64,000 nucleotides of DNA from Sorangium cellulosum (GCF_004135735.1 NZ_CP012670.1:2108001-2172000), one strand, 5' to 3'. Shown: positions 1 through 11,096, counted from the stretch's first letter. Notes: generated from the letters alone by a model not told the origin. Translations and numbers: made by a program.

Positions 1-660
1 GCCGCGGTGTGGGAGCGGCTCGCGCTGATCCGGGCGCGCGCGGCCGCCGGGGACCCCGCGCTCGGGGCGGAGGCGATCGCGATCGCGCACGACGCCGCCT
101 ACCTCCAGGCGGACGACTTCGATCGCATCGCCGAGGAGATCCACCGCCTGCGGCTCCGCATGGAGCACGAGCTGTCGCACGAGCGCCGCGGCCGGCGCGA
201 CTTCAAGCTCGGGCGGGGCGGCCTCGCGGACATCGAGTTCGCGGTGCAGCTCCTGCAGATGCGCCACGGCGCCGATCCTCGCGTGCGCACCACCGAGACG
301 CTCGCGGCGATCGACGCGCTCGCCTCGGCCGGGTACCTGTCCGCGCAGCACGCCGAGATCTTCCGGGACGGCCACGCGTTCCTGCGCAAGCTCGAGCAGC
401 GGATCCGCATCGTGCACGCGGACGCGTCGCAGCTGCTCGAGGAGAACGCGCCCGGGGTGCCGCTCCTGGCGCGACGGATGGGCATCCGGGGCCGCACCGC
501 GGCCGAGGCCGCGAGGGAGCTGCTCGCGCGCTACGGCGAGATCACGAGGCGCGTCCGCCGGGCGTACGACGCCATCGTCGCGCGCGGGGCGCGGGAGGCG
601 GACAGGGCCGCGAGCGGGGCGCCGGGCGGCGAGGGGAGCTCGCCCGGCGAGGCGCGCTGA
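1..660 (+). CDS. glnE: Glutamine synthetase adenylyltransferase (GlnE), C-terminal part
   Basis: The reading frame is open from base 1, so this is the 3' end of a gene that begins upstream of the window. GlnE adenylylates and deadenylylates glutamine synthetase to set nitrogen assimilation. What is seen: the conserved stretch FKLGRGGLADIEFAVQLLQM near residue 70, typical of the second nucleotidyltransferase half, followed by the helical RHGADPRVRTTETLAAI segment and a C-terminal all-helical region with LRKLEQRIRI. The last 25 residues are a low-complexity Gly/Ala/Ser tail. The next gene on the same strand starts 50 bp downstream. The identification rests on the conserved core; the N-terminal half cannot be checked here. 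Confidence 0.9.
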   Translation, partial: AAVWERLALIRARAAAGDPALGAEAIAIAHDAAYLQADDFDRIAEEIHRLRLRMEHELSHERRGRRDFKLGRGGLADIEFAVQLLQMRHGADPRVRTTETLAAIDALASAGYLSAQHAEIFRDGHAFLRKLEQRIRIVHADASQLLEENAPGVPLLARRMGIRGRTAAEAARELLARYGEITRRVRRAYDAIVARGAREADRAASGAPGGEGSSPGEAR

Positions 661-710
661 CGGTTGCCGTTGACCCTCGCCGGGCGCGGTGGAATGCCTG
701 GCGCGAGCCG

Positions 711-1247
711 ATGACCACCCAGAGCGAGCAGCCCAGAGAGCCCGCGGCCGGGCGCCGTTGCAACACCCAGCCGATCTCCCTCGACAGCCTCATCGCCGCG
801 CACCCGGATGCGCTGGAGCAGATCTACGCGACCGGCAGGCCCGCGGATCCGGCGGAGCTCGGCGACGCGCCCCGAGGGCGGCTCCTCGCCCTGCACCCGA
901 CGGCCAGGGTCCACCTCGCGACACGCCCGCTCGTCTCGGCGCTCGCGTCGGACTGGATGCCCTGGAAAGGCAACGAGTTCGATCACGGGGGAAACTCCGG
1001 CACGAACGTGGTCTTCGGCAGCAAGGTGTGCCGCTTCAAGGCGCAGCTCGCGCCCTCGGAGGTCGACGGCATGCCGACGCTCGCGCTGACGTACGGCGAG
1101 AGGGCCTTCGGCAATCCGTGGCCCGTGAGCGCGCTCAAGGACGAGCTGCGGACCGTGGGGAACGGGTTCGCGATCGGCCCGGTGCTGCTGCGGTGGCAGG
1201 ACCGATGGCGCGTTGTCCTCTGGTTCGGGCTCTCGCGCGTGCATTGA
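711..1247 (+). CDS. Conserved hypothetical protein, DUF4334/GXWXG-like
   Basis: A 178-residue soluble protein with no signal peptide or membrane segment. The C-terminal half carries WMPWKGNEFDHGG, an FGSKVCRFKAQL strand, MPTLALTYGERAFGNPW and RTVGNGFAIGPVLLRW. This order (a W-x-G-K-x-F start, a tyrosine-bearing strand, then a G-x-x-x-G-x strand) resembles the small beta-barrel GXWXG/DUF4334 families, but I only see the layout, not a firm match. The ATG at 711 is chosen because no earlier in-frame ATG lies between the glnE stop and the conserved part. It may be co-transcribed with glnE (50-bp gap). Function unknown. Confidence 0.6.
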   Translation: MTTQSEQPREPAAGRRCNTQPISLDSLIAAHPDALEQIYATGRPADPAELGDAPRGRLLALHPTARVHLATRPLVSALASDWMPWKGNEFDHGGNSGTNVVFGSKVCRFKAQLAPSEVDGMPTLALTYGERAFGNPWPVSALKDELRTVGNGFAIGPVLLRWQDRWRVVLWFGLSRVH

Positions 1248-1359
1248 CGATCGCCCGCCCGTCCGGCGCCCCGACCCCCGGGCGAGCCGCCGGACCAGCG
1301 CTGGCGCCGCCGCTCCCCGTCCGCCGCGGGCGCGCGAAGGAGGGGTCCCCGCGCGACGC

Positions 1360-1406
1360 GTGTCATGAACCGTGACACGTTGAAGGTGTGTGATCGCGTT
1401 ACACAC
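1360..1406. promoter_or_regulatory. Two adjacent operator-like palindromes
   Basis: Two dyads lie in the 383-bp gap before the lipoprotein gene at 1631. The first is GTGTCA-7 nt-TGACAC (1360-1378), the second GTGTGT-9 nt-ACACAC (1386-1406). The half sites resemble each other (GTGTNN), as expected for tandem binding sites of a dimeric regulator, but no regulator is identified and no promoter boxes are clear. The rest of the gap (1248-1630) shows no gene. Confidence 0.3.
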
Positions 1407-1630
1407 CCTGTCGCCATGTCGCATGGCGAGATCTGCTGTCTGGATCGCCCGATACGCCACGCGCGTGTCCTGCGCGGAGGTGGCAGGTCGAGAAATCAGG
1501 GCTTGCCCGGATCCACCATCGCTCCATCCCTGCTCTTTCATGGACATGCTTCCCGATCTCTACACCCTCACCTACCATGGAGAGTGGGCGCAGCAGGGTA
1601 CCTTCGCCCGCATCGCCCGGGAGGCTCGAT

Positions 1631-3103
1631 ATGTTGACTTGGGCACGCAAGGCGGGAGTCCTGATGGCCGCGATCGCCGCGGCGCCGAGCGTCATCGCCG
1701 GCTGCGCCTGCGGTGACACCGGGGGCACGGCGATCTCGGCGACCGGCGGCGCGGGGCCTTCCGGAACCGGGAGCGGCGGCGGCTTCGGGACCCTCGCGTC
1801 GGTAGGCGGCAGCGGCGGCGGCGAGGGCGGCGGCGGCCCGTGCGAGGGCCTCGAGTGCCAGCAGGTCGCCTGCTCGGGCGGGGCGAAGACCACGGTGACC
1901 GGCACGGTGTACGACCCGGCGGGGCGGCTGCCGCTCTACAACGCGATCGTCTACGTCCCCAACGCGCCGCTCGACGAGATCACGGACGGCGCGACGTGCG
2001 AGCAATGCGGCGCGGAGCTCTCGGGCTCGCCGATCGCGACGGCCCTGACCGACACGCACGGGCGTTTCATCCTGGAGGACGTGCCGGCCGGGGAGGACAT
2101 CCCGCTCGTGGTCCAGGTCGGCAAGTGGCGGCGCCAGATCACGCTCCCGGTGGTCAACGCGTGCGAGGACAACCCGACCGAGGCCGGCACCATCCGGCTG
2201 CCGCGCAACAAGGCCGAGGGGCACATCCCCAAGATCGCCCTGACGACGGGCGGCGCCGATCCGCTCGAGTGCCTGCTGCGGCAGCTCGGGATCGACGACA
2301 GCGAGTTCACCCCGGAGACCGGGGACGGGCGGATCAACCTGTTCGCCGGCCAGGCGCCCGCGAGCTTCCGCGTGACGACCCAGTACACGAGCACCCTCCA
2401 CGAAGGCGCGGAGTTCACGCCGGCCACGAGCCTCTGGGGGACCGTCGAGAGCCTGCAGAAGTACGATATGGTGATCCTGGCCTGCGAGGGGGATCCGTTC
2501 GCCAGCAGCAAGCCCGAGAGCGCGCGTCAGGCCCTGTTCGACTACACGTCGCTCGGCGGTCGCGTGTTCGCCTCCCACTGGCACAACCACTGGCTGAAGC
2601 AAGGGCCGGAGCCGTTCCCGGACGCGGCGATCTGGGACAACAACATCGAGGACCCGGTGAGCCCGCTGACGGCGACCGTGGACACCAGGTTTCCGAAGGG
2701 CGAAGCCCTCGCGGACTGGCTCTTCAACGTCGGGGCGTCGACCGTGCGGGGCGAGCTCGAGATCCACGAGCCGCAGCACACGGTCAGCGCGGTGAACGAC
2801 GACGTGGCGACCCGGTGGATCTACTACGATGAGCCCGAGCCGGCGGGGGTCCAGTATTTCACGTTCAACACGCCCATCGGCGTCGAGGAAGAGGAGCAGT
2901 GCGGCCGCCTCGTGTTCACCGACATCCATGTCTCTGCGGGGGGGATCATGGGCGCGGAGGACATGACGGGCCCGCCGTTCCCGGAGGGCTGCTCTGACAC
3001 GGAGCTGACGCCGCAGGAGAAGGCGCTGATCTTCATGCTGTTCGACCTCTCCGCGTGCATCGTGCCCGACGACGAGCCGCCGCCGGTCCCCGTGCCGAGG
3101 TGA
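1631..3103 (+). CDS. Secreted lipoprotein with carboxypeptidase-regulatory-like domain
   Basis: A 490-residue protein. Starting at the ATG at 1631 gives a lipoprotein signal: positively charged MLTWARK, a hydrophobic core and a lipobox VIAGC with Cys near residue 23. A Gly/Ser-rich linker of about 45 residues follows, then a beta-sandwich region (TVTGTVYDPAGRLPLYNAIV, later GRFILEDVPAGEDIPLVV) like carboxypeptidase regulatory/SdrD-B folds, and a C-terminal half with YDMVILACEGD and LFDYTSLGGRVFASHWHNHW that resembles a class I glutamine-amidotransferase-like Rossmann strand order. Several Cys pairs suit an exported, disulfide-bonded protein. Polyangiales genomes encode many such lipoproteins of unknown role. 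An upstream in-frame start at 1577 would bury the signal peptide and is rejected. Confidence 0.8.
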   Translation: MLTWARKAGVLMAAIAAAPSVIAGCACGDTGGTAISATGGAGPSGTGSGGGFGTLASVGGSGGGEGGGGPCEGLECQQVACSGGAKTTVTGTVYDPAGRLPLYNAIVYVPNAPLDEITDGATCEQCGAELSGSPIATALTDTHGRFILEDVPAGEDIPLVVQVGKWRRQITLPVVNACEDNPTEAGTIRLPRNKAEGHIPKIALTTGGADPLECLLRQLGIDDSEFTPETGDGRINLFAGQAPASFRVTTQYTSTLHEGAEFTPATSLWGTVESLQKYDMVILACEGDPFASSKPESARQALFDYTSLGGRVFASHWHNHWLKQGPEPFPDAAIWDNNIEDPVSPLTATVDTRFPKGEALADWLFNVGASTVRGELEIHEPQHTVSAVNDDVATRWIYYDEPEPAGVQYFTFNTPIGVEEEEQCGRLVFTDIHVSAGGIMGAEDMTGPPFPEGCSDTELTPQEKALIFMLFDLSACIVPDDEPPPVPVPR

Positions 3104-4319
3104 TGGCTCCGAGGGCCGAGCGCCCTCGAGCGCCGGCCCTGGGGCGCCTCCCAGGGGCGCTCTACGATCGTCAGCGCCTCCCCGATGCGAGACCGGCTCG
3201 CCCCGGGCCGCCTCGACCGAGCCTCCGGGCCCGGGAGGCCTGTCGAGGCCGCCGCGCGCTGGCGCGGGCGCACATCGGATCTCGTCGGGTCGAGCCTTAA
3301 CCCATCTCCGGAACATCCTGTCGCGGTCCGCCGCGCCCGATCTCGCGTGCGCGCCGCCGGATCTCGGCGCCCGGCACGCGGCGCGATCGGAGGCCGATCC
3401 ACGCGGCCGGCGCGCCTCGCCGCGCGGCCTCGCGCGCTCCGGGCGATGGCCATCGAGCAGAGGAAAACGACAACAGTGACAAGAGGCTGTCGCGGTGGGA
3501 AGCACCACGCAGATACGGAATGTCATCCATGCGTGGTCCGGGGATCCTGCTAGGATGATCCTCGGCCGCAGTGCGGCGCCACATCCCGGAGCCTGGGTCG
3601 TTGGCTAACGGCCAGTCCGAAGGAGCGTGCCTACGATGGTCCAGCATCGCCCTACGCCAGAGGCCGCATGTCGGGCCATCGAACGCAGGCCTCGCGAGGA
3701 CTGCAGCGCGCTCCGACCGCTCGGCGGGGCGCAGGACGTCGGGCGCACGGAGGCGCCCTCGCTGCAGAGCGCGATGGGGGCGATGTGCGGCGTGATCGAG
3801 GTCGATGGGGCTCAGGTCGGTCCTGCGTCGCCCTCGCTGTCGTCGTGCCGGTACTTCATGGGCCGGCGCGGCGACGCGAGCTGCCCGCTCTGCGCGAGGC
3901 GGGCGCGCTCGGGATCGGCGCCCCATGGCCTCGCGGGGGCGTCTCGCCATTTCCTGACCGCCACGTGGGTGGTCCTCATGGTCGGCGAGCCCTCGTGAGC
4001 GCGGCGCTGAGCGAGCCTCGCGAGCGCGGCGCTGAGCGAGCCTCGCGAGCGCGGCGCTGAGCGAGCCTCGCGAGCGCGGCGCTGAGCGAGCGCTGCCGGG
4101 AGCGAGCCGCTGCGCGCGCTGCCGGGAACGAGCGCTCGTGCGCGCCGCGCTGCGCGAGCGCTGCTGGCGCCGGGCGGCAGCAGGCCCGCGCGCCGGTCGA
4201 GCGGGACGGGCGACGGATGCCGGCGACGCACGCTGTCGACGCGTCGATGCGCCGAGGTGGAGGTGGAGGAAGATTGAGGATGGGCGCCCCGCGGGGAGCG
4301 ACGCGCCCGGTGCTGCGGC
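3104..4319. other. Long intergenic region
   Basis: About 1.2 kb without a convincing gene on either strand. It opens with a GC stem-loop, CCCTGGG-6 nt-CCCAGGG at 3137-3156, 34 bp after the lipoprotein stop; this could stop transcription but has no T-tract. The open frames here have the Arg/Ala/Pro composition of antisense noise. The right part holds the 25-bp tandem repeat at about 3996-4092 and a pair of GCGCTGCCGGGANCGAGC motifs. Confidence 0.6.
3996..4092. repeat. 25-bp tandem repeat, about four copies
   Basis: The unit GCGCGGCGCTGAGCGAGCCT plus CGCGA repeats with exact 25-bp spacing (GCGCTGAGCGAG begins near 4004, 4029, 4054 and 4079). Each unit contains the self-complementary CTCGCGAG. 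The unit length is not a multiple of three, so reading frames across it are not evidence of coding. It sits downstream of the minus-strand basic-protein gene. Confidence 0.85.
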
Positions 4320-4919
4320 TCAGCTGGCCGCCGAGCGCTTTCCGCCGGTCGCGCGCTTCTGACCGGCTCTCGGCGCGCCCGGCCGCGCTGCCCCTGGCCG
4401 CCTCGCCCCGGAGCGCCCGGTCGTCGAGCGCTGCTTCGGCGCCGCCGGTCGCTGCGGCGCCGCCCTCTTCGCCCCCGCTGCCTTGCTGCGCACGGTCTTC
4501 CGTGTGGCCGTCGTCCCTGCCGCGCCCCGCGCGCGGCCCGCCGCCCGGCCGGCTTCGGACCTCTTCCTCGTGGTCGACGCCTTCTTGGGGGCAGCGCCCC
4601 GCTGCCGGCTCGTCTGCGCCGCGCCCGTCTTCCTGGTGGTGCCCGTCTTCGTGGTGCGCGTCTTCTTCGGCGAGGCGCTGCGCGTCGCGCCCGACCGCGT
4701 CGCGGCGCCTGTCTTGCGAGGCCCCTTCCTCGCCTGGGTTGCCCTCCGGGCCTGGCTCGCGGTCTTCCTCGTGCCGCCGGCAGCGGCCCTGGTCTTCTTT
4801 CCCGGCGCCGTCTGCCCGGCTTCTCCCCGGGATGTCGCGGGCGCTGGCTGATCCCGCTCGCCGCTCCCGACCCGCTTTCTCTGCCTGGACGTATCCTTCG
4901 TCGTCTCGCCTCTCGGCAT
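4320..4919 (-). CDS. Histone H1-like Lys/Arg/Ala/Thr-rich basic protein
   Basis: A 199-residue protein composed almost wholly of Lys, Arg, Ala, Thr, Gly, Ser and Pro, with irregular repeats such as KKTRTTKTGTTRKTG, KKASTTRKR and RATQARKGPRKTG. This is the composition of the eukaryotic H1 C-terminal tail and of bacterial HC2/H1-like nucleoid proteins, which bind and condense DNA without a fixed fold. The start ATG is preceded by a good ribosome site (GAAGGGAGGG, 4 nt away), which supports a real gene; the many Lys codons also set it apart from the Arg/Pro-only antisense frames around it. No globular domain is present. Role inferred: DNA compaction. Confidence 0.75.
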   Translation of the reverse strand: MPRGETTKDTSRQRKRVGSGERDQPAPATSRGEAGQTAPGKKTRAAAGGTRKTASQARRATQARKGPRKTGAATRSGATRSASPKKTRTTKTGTTRKTGAAQTSRQRGAAPKKASTTRKRSEAGRAAGRARGAAGTTATRKTVRSKAAGAKRAAPQRPAAPKQRSTTGRSGARRPGAARPGAPRAGQKRATGGKRSAAS

Positions 4920-5106
4920 TGAGCCCTCCCTTCGAGCTCTCTCGACATGAGCTCGCTCGTGGACTCATGGTGCCACAGCCTTCCCTCTTTCCCGGTCGGA
5001 AAGTCGGCGGGGAAGACCGGAATCGAAATCAGGATCTGCTGTAGCCCACCCCGGCGGAAGCGCCTATTGCGCGTCAGGCCATCGGCAGATCGCCTCTGCG
5101 AGCCGC

Positions 5107-6069
5107 TCAGAAATCCCAGTCGAAGCCGAGCCGGGCGCCGGTCTTGAGGTTCCACTGGGCGGGCCGCCGGTGGGTCTCGAGCACGTGCTCGAGCGCGATC
5201 CCGATACCGGCCCAGGGCATGATGTTCCGCACCCGCAGGGCGGAGACGCCGACCAGCGCGCCGAGCCGCAGCCCGGGGCTCACGCGGGGGTCGTCCTGGG
5301 TGAAGTACGCGAGCGAGGCGATCTCGGCCTCGTAGTGCCAGGTGAGATCGTTGTGCCGCAGCACGAGCGGCAGCGCGGCGACGAAGCTGATGGGGAAACG
5401 GGTCTTGGTCTCCGTCTGATCGAGCTGCGCCGTGCCGCCGAACTCGCCGCCGGCGAGGAACGTCCAGCGCTCGTTCAGCCCCCGGCCGAGCAGCAGCCGC
5501 GCCGAGCCGCCGGCGCCGAGGAGCGCCCGGCCGTCGGCGCTCTCCAGGACCACGAGGCCGCCCCCCTCCAGGTTGAGCGTCGTCCGGTAGGCGTCGGTCT
5601 CGCGCCCCCGGAACGCGGGCGAGGGGCGGAGCCAGAACGGGCACTCGGCGTCGGGTCCGTGCGCGCGGCGCATCGCCTCCGAGAGGAGCGCGCGCACCCG
5701 CGTGGCGAACAGGAGATCCGCGACCGCGCCGAGGTCTCCCCCGCGCCGCCGGAACGCCTCCTCGACGGGCCCGCCGAGGTCGCGGATCCGCGCGTCGAGC
5801 ACGTCGAGCGCGGCGACCCGCGCCGCCGGGGGCGCCGAGCACACGCTCATGAGCGCCGGCGACATCATCTCGTCGAGCTCGTACCGGTCGATCGTCCAGC
5901 CGAGCGACTGCTGCATCTCGACCATCTTCTCGAGGTCGACGAGCAAGCCGATCACCGCGAGGTCGCGCGGCGCCTCCCCCGGCGGCGCCTCCCCCGGCGG
6001 CGCGGCCGCGGCGTCGCGCGCGGCGGTCGCCGCGAGCAGCGCGGCGAGCACGAGGCCCGGCGCCTTCAC
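5107..6069 (-). CDS. Exported outer-membrane-type protein
   Basis: 320 residues starting at a GTG with a strong ribosome site (GGGAGGGG). The N-terminus [23 protein letters not shown] is a clear Sec signal with an AAA-type cleavage site. After a helical region (residues about 40-140), the second half alternates polar and hydrophobic residues ([48 protein letters not shown]) and the chain ends FDWDF. Alternating strands and a terminal Phe suggest an outer-membrane beta-barrel; the barrel is inferred, not proven. The gene is divergent from the yeaH-like gene and overlaps the small upstream gene by 4 bp (GTGA). Confidence 0.75.
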   Translation of the reverse strand: MKAPGLVLAALLAATAARDAAAAPPGEAPPGEAPRDLAVIGLLVDLEKMVEMQQSLGWTIDRYELDEMMSPALMSVCSAPPAARVAALDVLDARIRDLGGPVEEAFRRRGGDLGAVADLLFATRVRALLSEAMRRAHGPDAECPFWLRPSPAFRGRETDAYRTTLNLEGGGLVVLESADGRALLGAGGSARLLLGRGLNERWTFLAGGEFGGTAQLDQTETKTRFPISFVAALPLVLRHNDLTWHYEAEIASLAYFTQDDPRVSPGLRLGALVGVSALRVRNIMPWAGIGIALEHVLETHRRPAQWNLKTGARLGFDWDF

Positions 6070-6398
6070 GGCGGCCCCTCCCGGCGGCGCTCGCGTCGTT
6101 CGTCCCCTGCGGGCGACGCCGCCGCGGCGCCTGCCCAGGCCCGGTCGGCCTCGCGGCCCCGGCCGTCGTCGACGCACCTGCCGCTGCCGCAGGTGCCCTG
6201 CGCGCACGCGGCGCAGGAGCGGTCCGCCGCGCCCTCGCGACGGAGTCGGTCCGCCCGACCGACCGGCGCGTCCGACCGTGCGTCGAGGGCGCTCGCGTCC
6301 GTGCGCTCGGGCAGCCCGGCGAGCTCCTCGCCGGAGCCGCCGCCGCGGACCGGGAGAGCGAGGACGACGGCGACGGGCGCACCGGCGCGAGAGATCAC
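6066..6398 (-). CDS. Small Cys-containing protein, possibly real
   Basis: A 110-residue frame starting at GTG whose stop overlaps the start of the outer-membrane-type gene by 4 bp (GTGA), as in translationally coupled pairs. A short hydrophobic run ([11 protein letters not shown]) near the N-terminus is followed by an acidic segment and a Cys cluster, [15 protein letters not shown], of the kind often found in exported myxobacterial proteins. Coupling and the Cys cluster are the only support; composition otherwise resembles non-coding frames, so this is a tentative call. Confidence 0.4.
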   Translation of the reverse strand: MISRAGAPVAVVLALPVRGGGSGEELAGLPERTDASALDARSDAPVGRADRLRREGAADRSCAACAQGTCGSGRCVDDGRGREADRAWAGAAAASPAGDERRERRREGPP

Positions 6399-6525
6399 GC
6401 CCCGAGGCTATCATGGGCGCGGTCCACGGCGGGCGGGCGTGAGGGCGGGGCGGGGGCGACGTGGGACGACGGCATCGCGCCGAACGTGCGGACCGGAGAC
6501 CGATTCCGATGCTACACTCGTCGGC

Positions 6526-7635
<1,110 letters not shown>

Positions 7636-7640
7636 GCGGC

Positions 7641-9203
7641 ATGAGCAAGTTCGCGCTGAACACCGCGCTGCCCCGTTACCTGCGCACCGAGAAGGAGCGC
7701 ATCGAGAAGATCGCCCGGGGCTACGGGCTCGACTTCTTCCCGGTGATCTTCGAGATGCTGACGTACGACCAGATGAACGAGATCGCGGCGTACGGCGGCT
7801 TCCCGAGCCGCTACCCGCACTGGCGGTTCGGCATGGAGTACGAGCAGCTCTCGAAGAGCTACGAGTACGGCCTCTCGAAGATCTACGAGATGGTCATCAA
7901 CAACAATCCCTCGTACGCCTACCTGCTCGAGGGCAACTCGCTGACCGACCAGAAGCTCGTGATGGCGCACGTGTACGCGCACGTCGACTTCTTCAAGAAC
8001 AACTTCTGCTTCCGGTCGACCGACCTCGATCAGCGCGGCCCGCTCGTCGACCCCGTCCGGCGGAGCGAGGGCTACGACCCCGACCGCAAGTGGATCGACA
8101 AGATGGCGAACCACGGCGCGCGCGTGTCGCGCCACATCGAGCGCCACGGCATCAACAAGGTCGAGGCGTTCATCGACCACTGCCTGTCGCTCGAGAACCT
8201 GATCGATCCGTGGGCCCCGTTCACGGGCCGCCCCGCGCCGAGGGAGGAGGAGGAGCCGGCGGAGGAGCCGCTCGACACGTACAAGCTCCGCGCGAAGGAG
8301 TACATGGACTCCTTCATCAACCCCGAGGAGATCCTCGCGGCGCAGAAGCGGAAGCGGCAGGAGCAGAAGAAGCCCGAGCGCAAGGTGCCGGAGCGCCCCG
8401 AGCGCGACGTGCTCAAGTTCCTGCTCGATCACGCGCCGCTCGACCGGTGGGAGCGCGACGTGCTCGACATCATCCGCGAGGAGGCCTATTACTTCGTCCC
8501 GCAGCGCCAGACGAAGATCATGAACGAGGGGTGGGCCTCGTACTGGCACTCCAAGATGATGACCGAGAAGGTCCTCGATGCGTCGGAGATCATCGACTAC
8601 GCCGAGAACAACGCGGGGGTCATGGCGACGGCGCCGGGGCGCTTCAACCCGTACAAGGTCGGCGTGGAGCTCTACCGGTACATCGAGGAGCGGTGGGACA
8701 AGGGCCGGTTCGGCCGCGAGTGGGAGGAGTGCACCGACCTCGACGCGAAGCGCACGTGGGACATGCGGCTCGGCCTCGGCCGCGAGAAGATCTTCCAGGT
8801 GCGCGCGCTCTACAACGACGTCACCTTCATCGACGAGTTCCTGACGCCGGAGTTCGTGATCGATCAGAAGATGTACACGTTCGGCTTCTCCGGGCGGAAC
8901 GACCGGTTCGAGATCGAGAGCCGCGAGTTCAAGGAGGTGAAGGACAAGCTCCTCTTCCAGCTCACGAACTTCGGCGACCCCTACATCCGCGTCGTCGACG
9001 CGAACTACGGCAACCGCGGCGAGCTCCTGCTCGAGCACGTGCACGGGGGGTTCGACCTGCGCGCCGACTATGCGCGCGAGACGCTCGTGGCGCTCGTCCG
9101 GTGCTGGAAGCGGCCGGTCGGCGTGGCGACGAAGATGGACAACAAGCCTGTGCTGCTCCGCTACGACGGCAAGGAGCACTCGATGACCCCGTACAAGCTG
9201 TGA
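7641..9203 (+). CDS. spoVR: SpoVR family protein
   Basis: 520 residues, the usual length of the family. SpoVR is needed for normal spore cortex formation in Bacillus; homologues in Gram-negatives (E. coli YcgB) are stationary-phase proteins of unclear chemistry. Seen: [40 protein letters not shown], the His/Glu-rich [13 protein letters not shown] segment near residue 300 and [20 protein letters not shown], all hallmark stretches. A Lys/Glu/Arg-rich linker (residues about 200-260) is family-typical. It follows the yeaH-like gene with a 5-bp gap and precedes the TPR lipoprotein gene by 14 bp. In a spore-forming myxobacterium a role in development is plausible. Confidence 0.96.
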   Translation: MSKFALNTALPRYLRTEKERIEKIARGYGLDFFPVIFEMLTYDQMNEIAAYGGFPSRYPHWRFGMEYEQLSKSYEYGLSKIYEMVINNNPSYAYLLEGNSLTDQKLVMAHVYAHVDFFKNNFCFRSTDLDQRGPLVDPVRRSEGYDPDRKWIDKMANHGARVSRHIERHGINKVEAFIDHCLSLENLIDPWAPFTGRPAPREEEEPAEEPLDTYKLRAKEYMDSFINPEEILAAQKRKRQEQKKPERKVPERPERDVLKFLLDHAPLDRWERDVLDIIREEAYYFVPQRQTKIMNEGWASYWHSKMMTEKVLDASEIIDYAENNAGVMATAPGRFNPYKVGVELYRYIEERWDKGRFGREWEECTDLDAKRTWDMRLGLGREKIFQVRALYNDVTFIDEFLTPEFVIDQKMYTFGFSGRNDRFEIESREFKEVKDKLLFQLTNFGDPYIRVVDANYGNRGELLLEHVHGGFDLRADYARETLVALVRCWKRPVGVATKMDNKPVLLRYDGKEHSMTPYKL

Positions 9204-9217
9204 GCGGCGGCGGAGCG

Positions 9218-10471
9218 ATGCGGCGGCTCCCGTGGCTCCTCGCGGTCGCCGGCTGCGCCGCCGCGCCGACGCAGGCGCCCGTCCCATCCGTCCCGTCTGG
9301 AGCGATGGCGCCGGCCGAGGGCGGCGCGGCGTCGGCCACGGCGCCGGTCGAGAGCGGCGCGGCGCCGGCGGGGAGCGGCGCGGCGCCGGCGGAGAGCGGC
9401 GCGGCGCCGGCGGGGAGCGGCGCGGCGTCGGCCGCGGCGCCGGTCGGCTCGGGCGTCCCGCTCGACGCGCCGTCCACCAGCGAGGCGGCCGCCGCGAGCC
9501 CTCCGCCGCGGGTCGCGCGCGGCACCGGCACGGCCGCCGACAGGAAGCTCGAGGAGGGCGACGTCGCCTATGCGAACGGGGATTTCGCCGCCGCGGAGGA
9601 GGCGTATCGCGCGGCCGTCCGGCTCGACAGGAAGGACGCCGCGGCCATCGTGGGCGTCCAGCGCGCGGCGATCGCCAGGGCGGGCGTCTCCGCCGAGTAC
9701 AACGGCGCCCCCGACGACAGGACGCTGCTCGCGGCGATCCCGGAGCTGCGTCGCGCCGCGGCGCTCGAGCCCGGTTATGCGCCGGCGCACCTCGAGCTTG
9801 GCCGCGCGCTCCTCGTCCTCGGCCGCGCGGACTCCGCGCTCGTCGAGCTCACGCGGGCGGCGGAGCTCGCTCCGAGCGACGCCGAGGCCCGCTCCGCGCT
9901 CGGCGTCGCGCACCTCGCGCTCGGCGACCTGCAGGACGCCGTCCGCGAGCTCACGCGGTCCGCCGAGCTCGCCCCCGGCGACGCCGAGCGGCAGGCGAAC
10001 CTCGGGACAGCGCTCCTGGCTGCGGGGAGGACCGCCGACGCGATCCGCGCGTACGAGCGCGCCGCGAGGCTCTCGCCCGCCGACGCGCGCCTGCAGAACG
10101 ATCTCGGGACCGCCCTGCTCGCCGCGAACGATCCGGCGCGCGCCGTCCCGCACCTCGAGGCGGCCGTGGCCCGTGACCCGGCGCGCGCCACCTACCGCTC
10201 GAACCTCGGCTACGCGCACCACCTCCGCGGCGATCTGCCGAAGGCGACCGCGCTCTACCGCGAGGCGCTGAAGCTCGACGAGCGGCTCGGCAGCGCGTGG
10301 ATCAACCTGGGCAACGCGCTCGCGCAGTCGGGCCAGATGAAGGAGGCGCGCGCCGCGTACGAGAGGGCGCGCGCCATCGACCCGTCGGATCCGCGCGTGA
10401 AGGCCGTGATGGACGAGCTCGACGCGCTCGAGCGGCGCCGCGACGCGCCGAGCCGCGCCGCGCCGAGGTGA
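9218..10471 (+). CDS. TPR-repeat lipoprotein
   Basis: 417 residues. The ATG at 9218 gives a short lipoprotein signal, MRRLPWLLAVAGC, with lipobox AVAGC; a GTG 18 bp upstream is in frame but less fitting. A low-complexity Ala/Ser/Gly/Pro stretch with repeated SGAAPAG/SGAAPAE units spans residues about 30-85. From about residue 105 there are roughly eight tetratricopeptide repeats (for example GDFAAAEEAYRAAVRLDRKD, TADAIRAYERAARLSPAD, GQMKEARAAYERARAIDPSD). TPR proteins are scaffolds for protein complexes; as a lipoprotein it should sit in the periplasm or outer membrane. The 14-bp gap to spoVR suggests one transcript. Confidence 0.88.
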   Translation: MRRLPWLLAVAGCAAAPTQAPVPSVPSGAMAPAEGGAASATAPVESGAAPAGSGAAPAESGAAPAGSGAASAAAPVGSGVPLDAPSTSEAAAASPPPRVARGTGTAADRKLEEGDVAYANGDFAAAEEAYRAAVRLDRKDAAAIVGVQRAAIARAGVSAEYNGAPDDRTLLAAIPELRRAAALEPGYAPAHLELGRALLVLGRADSALVELTRAAELAPSDAEARSALGVAHLALGDLQDAVRELTRSAELAPGDAERQANLGTALLAAGRTADAIRAYERAARLSPADARLQNDLGTALLAANDPARAVPHLEAAVARDPARATYRSNLGYAHHLRGDLPKATALYREALKLDERLGSAWINLGNALAQSGQMKEARAAYERARAIDPSDPRVKAVMDELDALERRRDAPSRAAPR

Positions 10472-10992
10472 GAGGCGATCACGCGGCGGCGGTCACTCCG
10501 CCGCGCTCGGCCGCGACGGACTGCCCTCCATGTCAAGCCCAATCGCCCCAGGATCGTCCTGGGTCGACCTGCGTTGTCGCGCCCACGCGCGCTCCCCGGA
10601 CCCCCGCGGCGGCAGCGCGCCTTGCCGGGCCGCGCGTGCGCCTACGCGAGAGAGGCCGACTCGGCGCCACGATCCGTCGCAGGCGACGCCGTGGGCGCGC
10701 GCACCGATCTCCGCGCACTTCCGTGGCCATTCGCGATCGACCCACGATGGGTGAGCCCGCCCGCGCCGGCCCGGCAGGAAACGGTTGACAGGGGCGGTGC
10801 GCCTTCGATTCCCTCTCTCCCACGGCATCGAATGCCTCGCTGCTCCAGCCGCTCTCCGCGCGGCGAGGACGGTGCAGGGTGAACCGTGTGGCACAACCCA
10901 CAGATCGATCCGGCGACAGCCGGTCAGCCCCTGGACAGGGGCGCCCAACAGGACCGGACCGCGTCACGACGCCGCGGTGGGGCCGCGCCACG

Positions 10993-11096
10993 CGCGACGA
11001 GGTGCCCCGCTGAGACAGGACGACGAGGATCAACGGCGCGACACGCCCGCCCTCGGCGCTCCGGCGACGCGAGGCCTCGAGAGACGCTCTGCGCCA
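10993..11096. repeat. Diverged dispersed repeat, copy 1
   Basis: About 104 bp that align with 35831-35934 at roughly three quarters identity, including GCGCGACGAGG, GCCCCGCTGA and CGACGAGGA blocks in the same order. Read on the minus strand both copies give related peptides in one frame (RACRAVDPRRPVSAGHLVA here, RAHRVVAPRRAASAGLLVA there). This suggests remnants of one element or gene family; no complete mobile element is recognisable. Confidence 0.6.

Noticed and set aside
3627..3998. A 123-codon plus-strand frame in the long intergenic region
   Set aside because: No ribosome site, no domain, several unlinked Cys and composition near random; not supported.
3812..6382. An 856-codon minus-strand open frame rich in Arg/Ala/Pro
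   Set aside because: It runs in a second minus-strand frame across the outer-membrane-type and histone-like genes and the repeats; composition is that of a shadow frame and it has no domain.
10531..10545. TGTCAAGCCCAAT shared with position about 52656
   Set aside because: Only 13-14 bp are shared; it could be a common promoter fragment (TTGACA on the minus strand), but neither copy has a -10 box.
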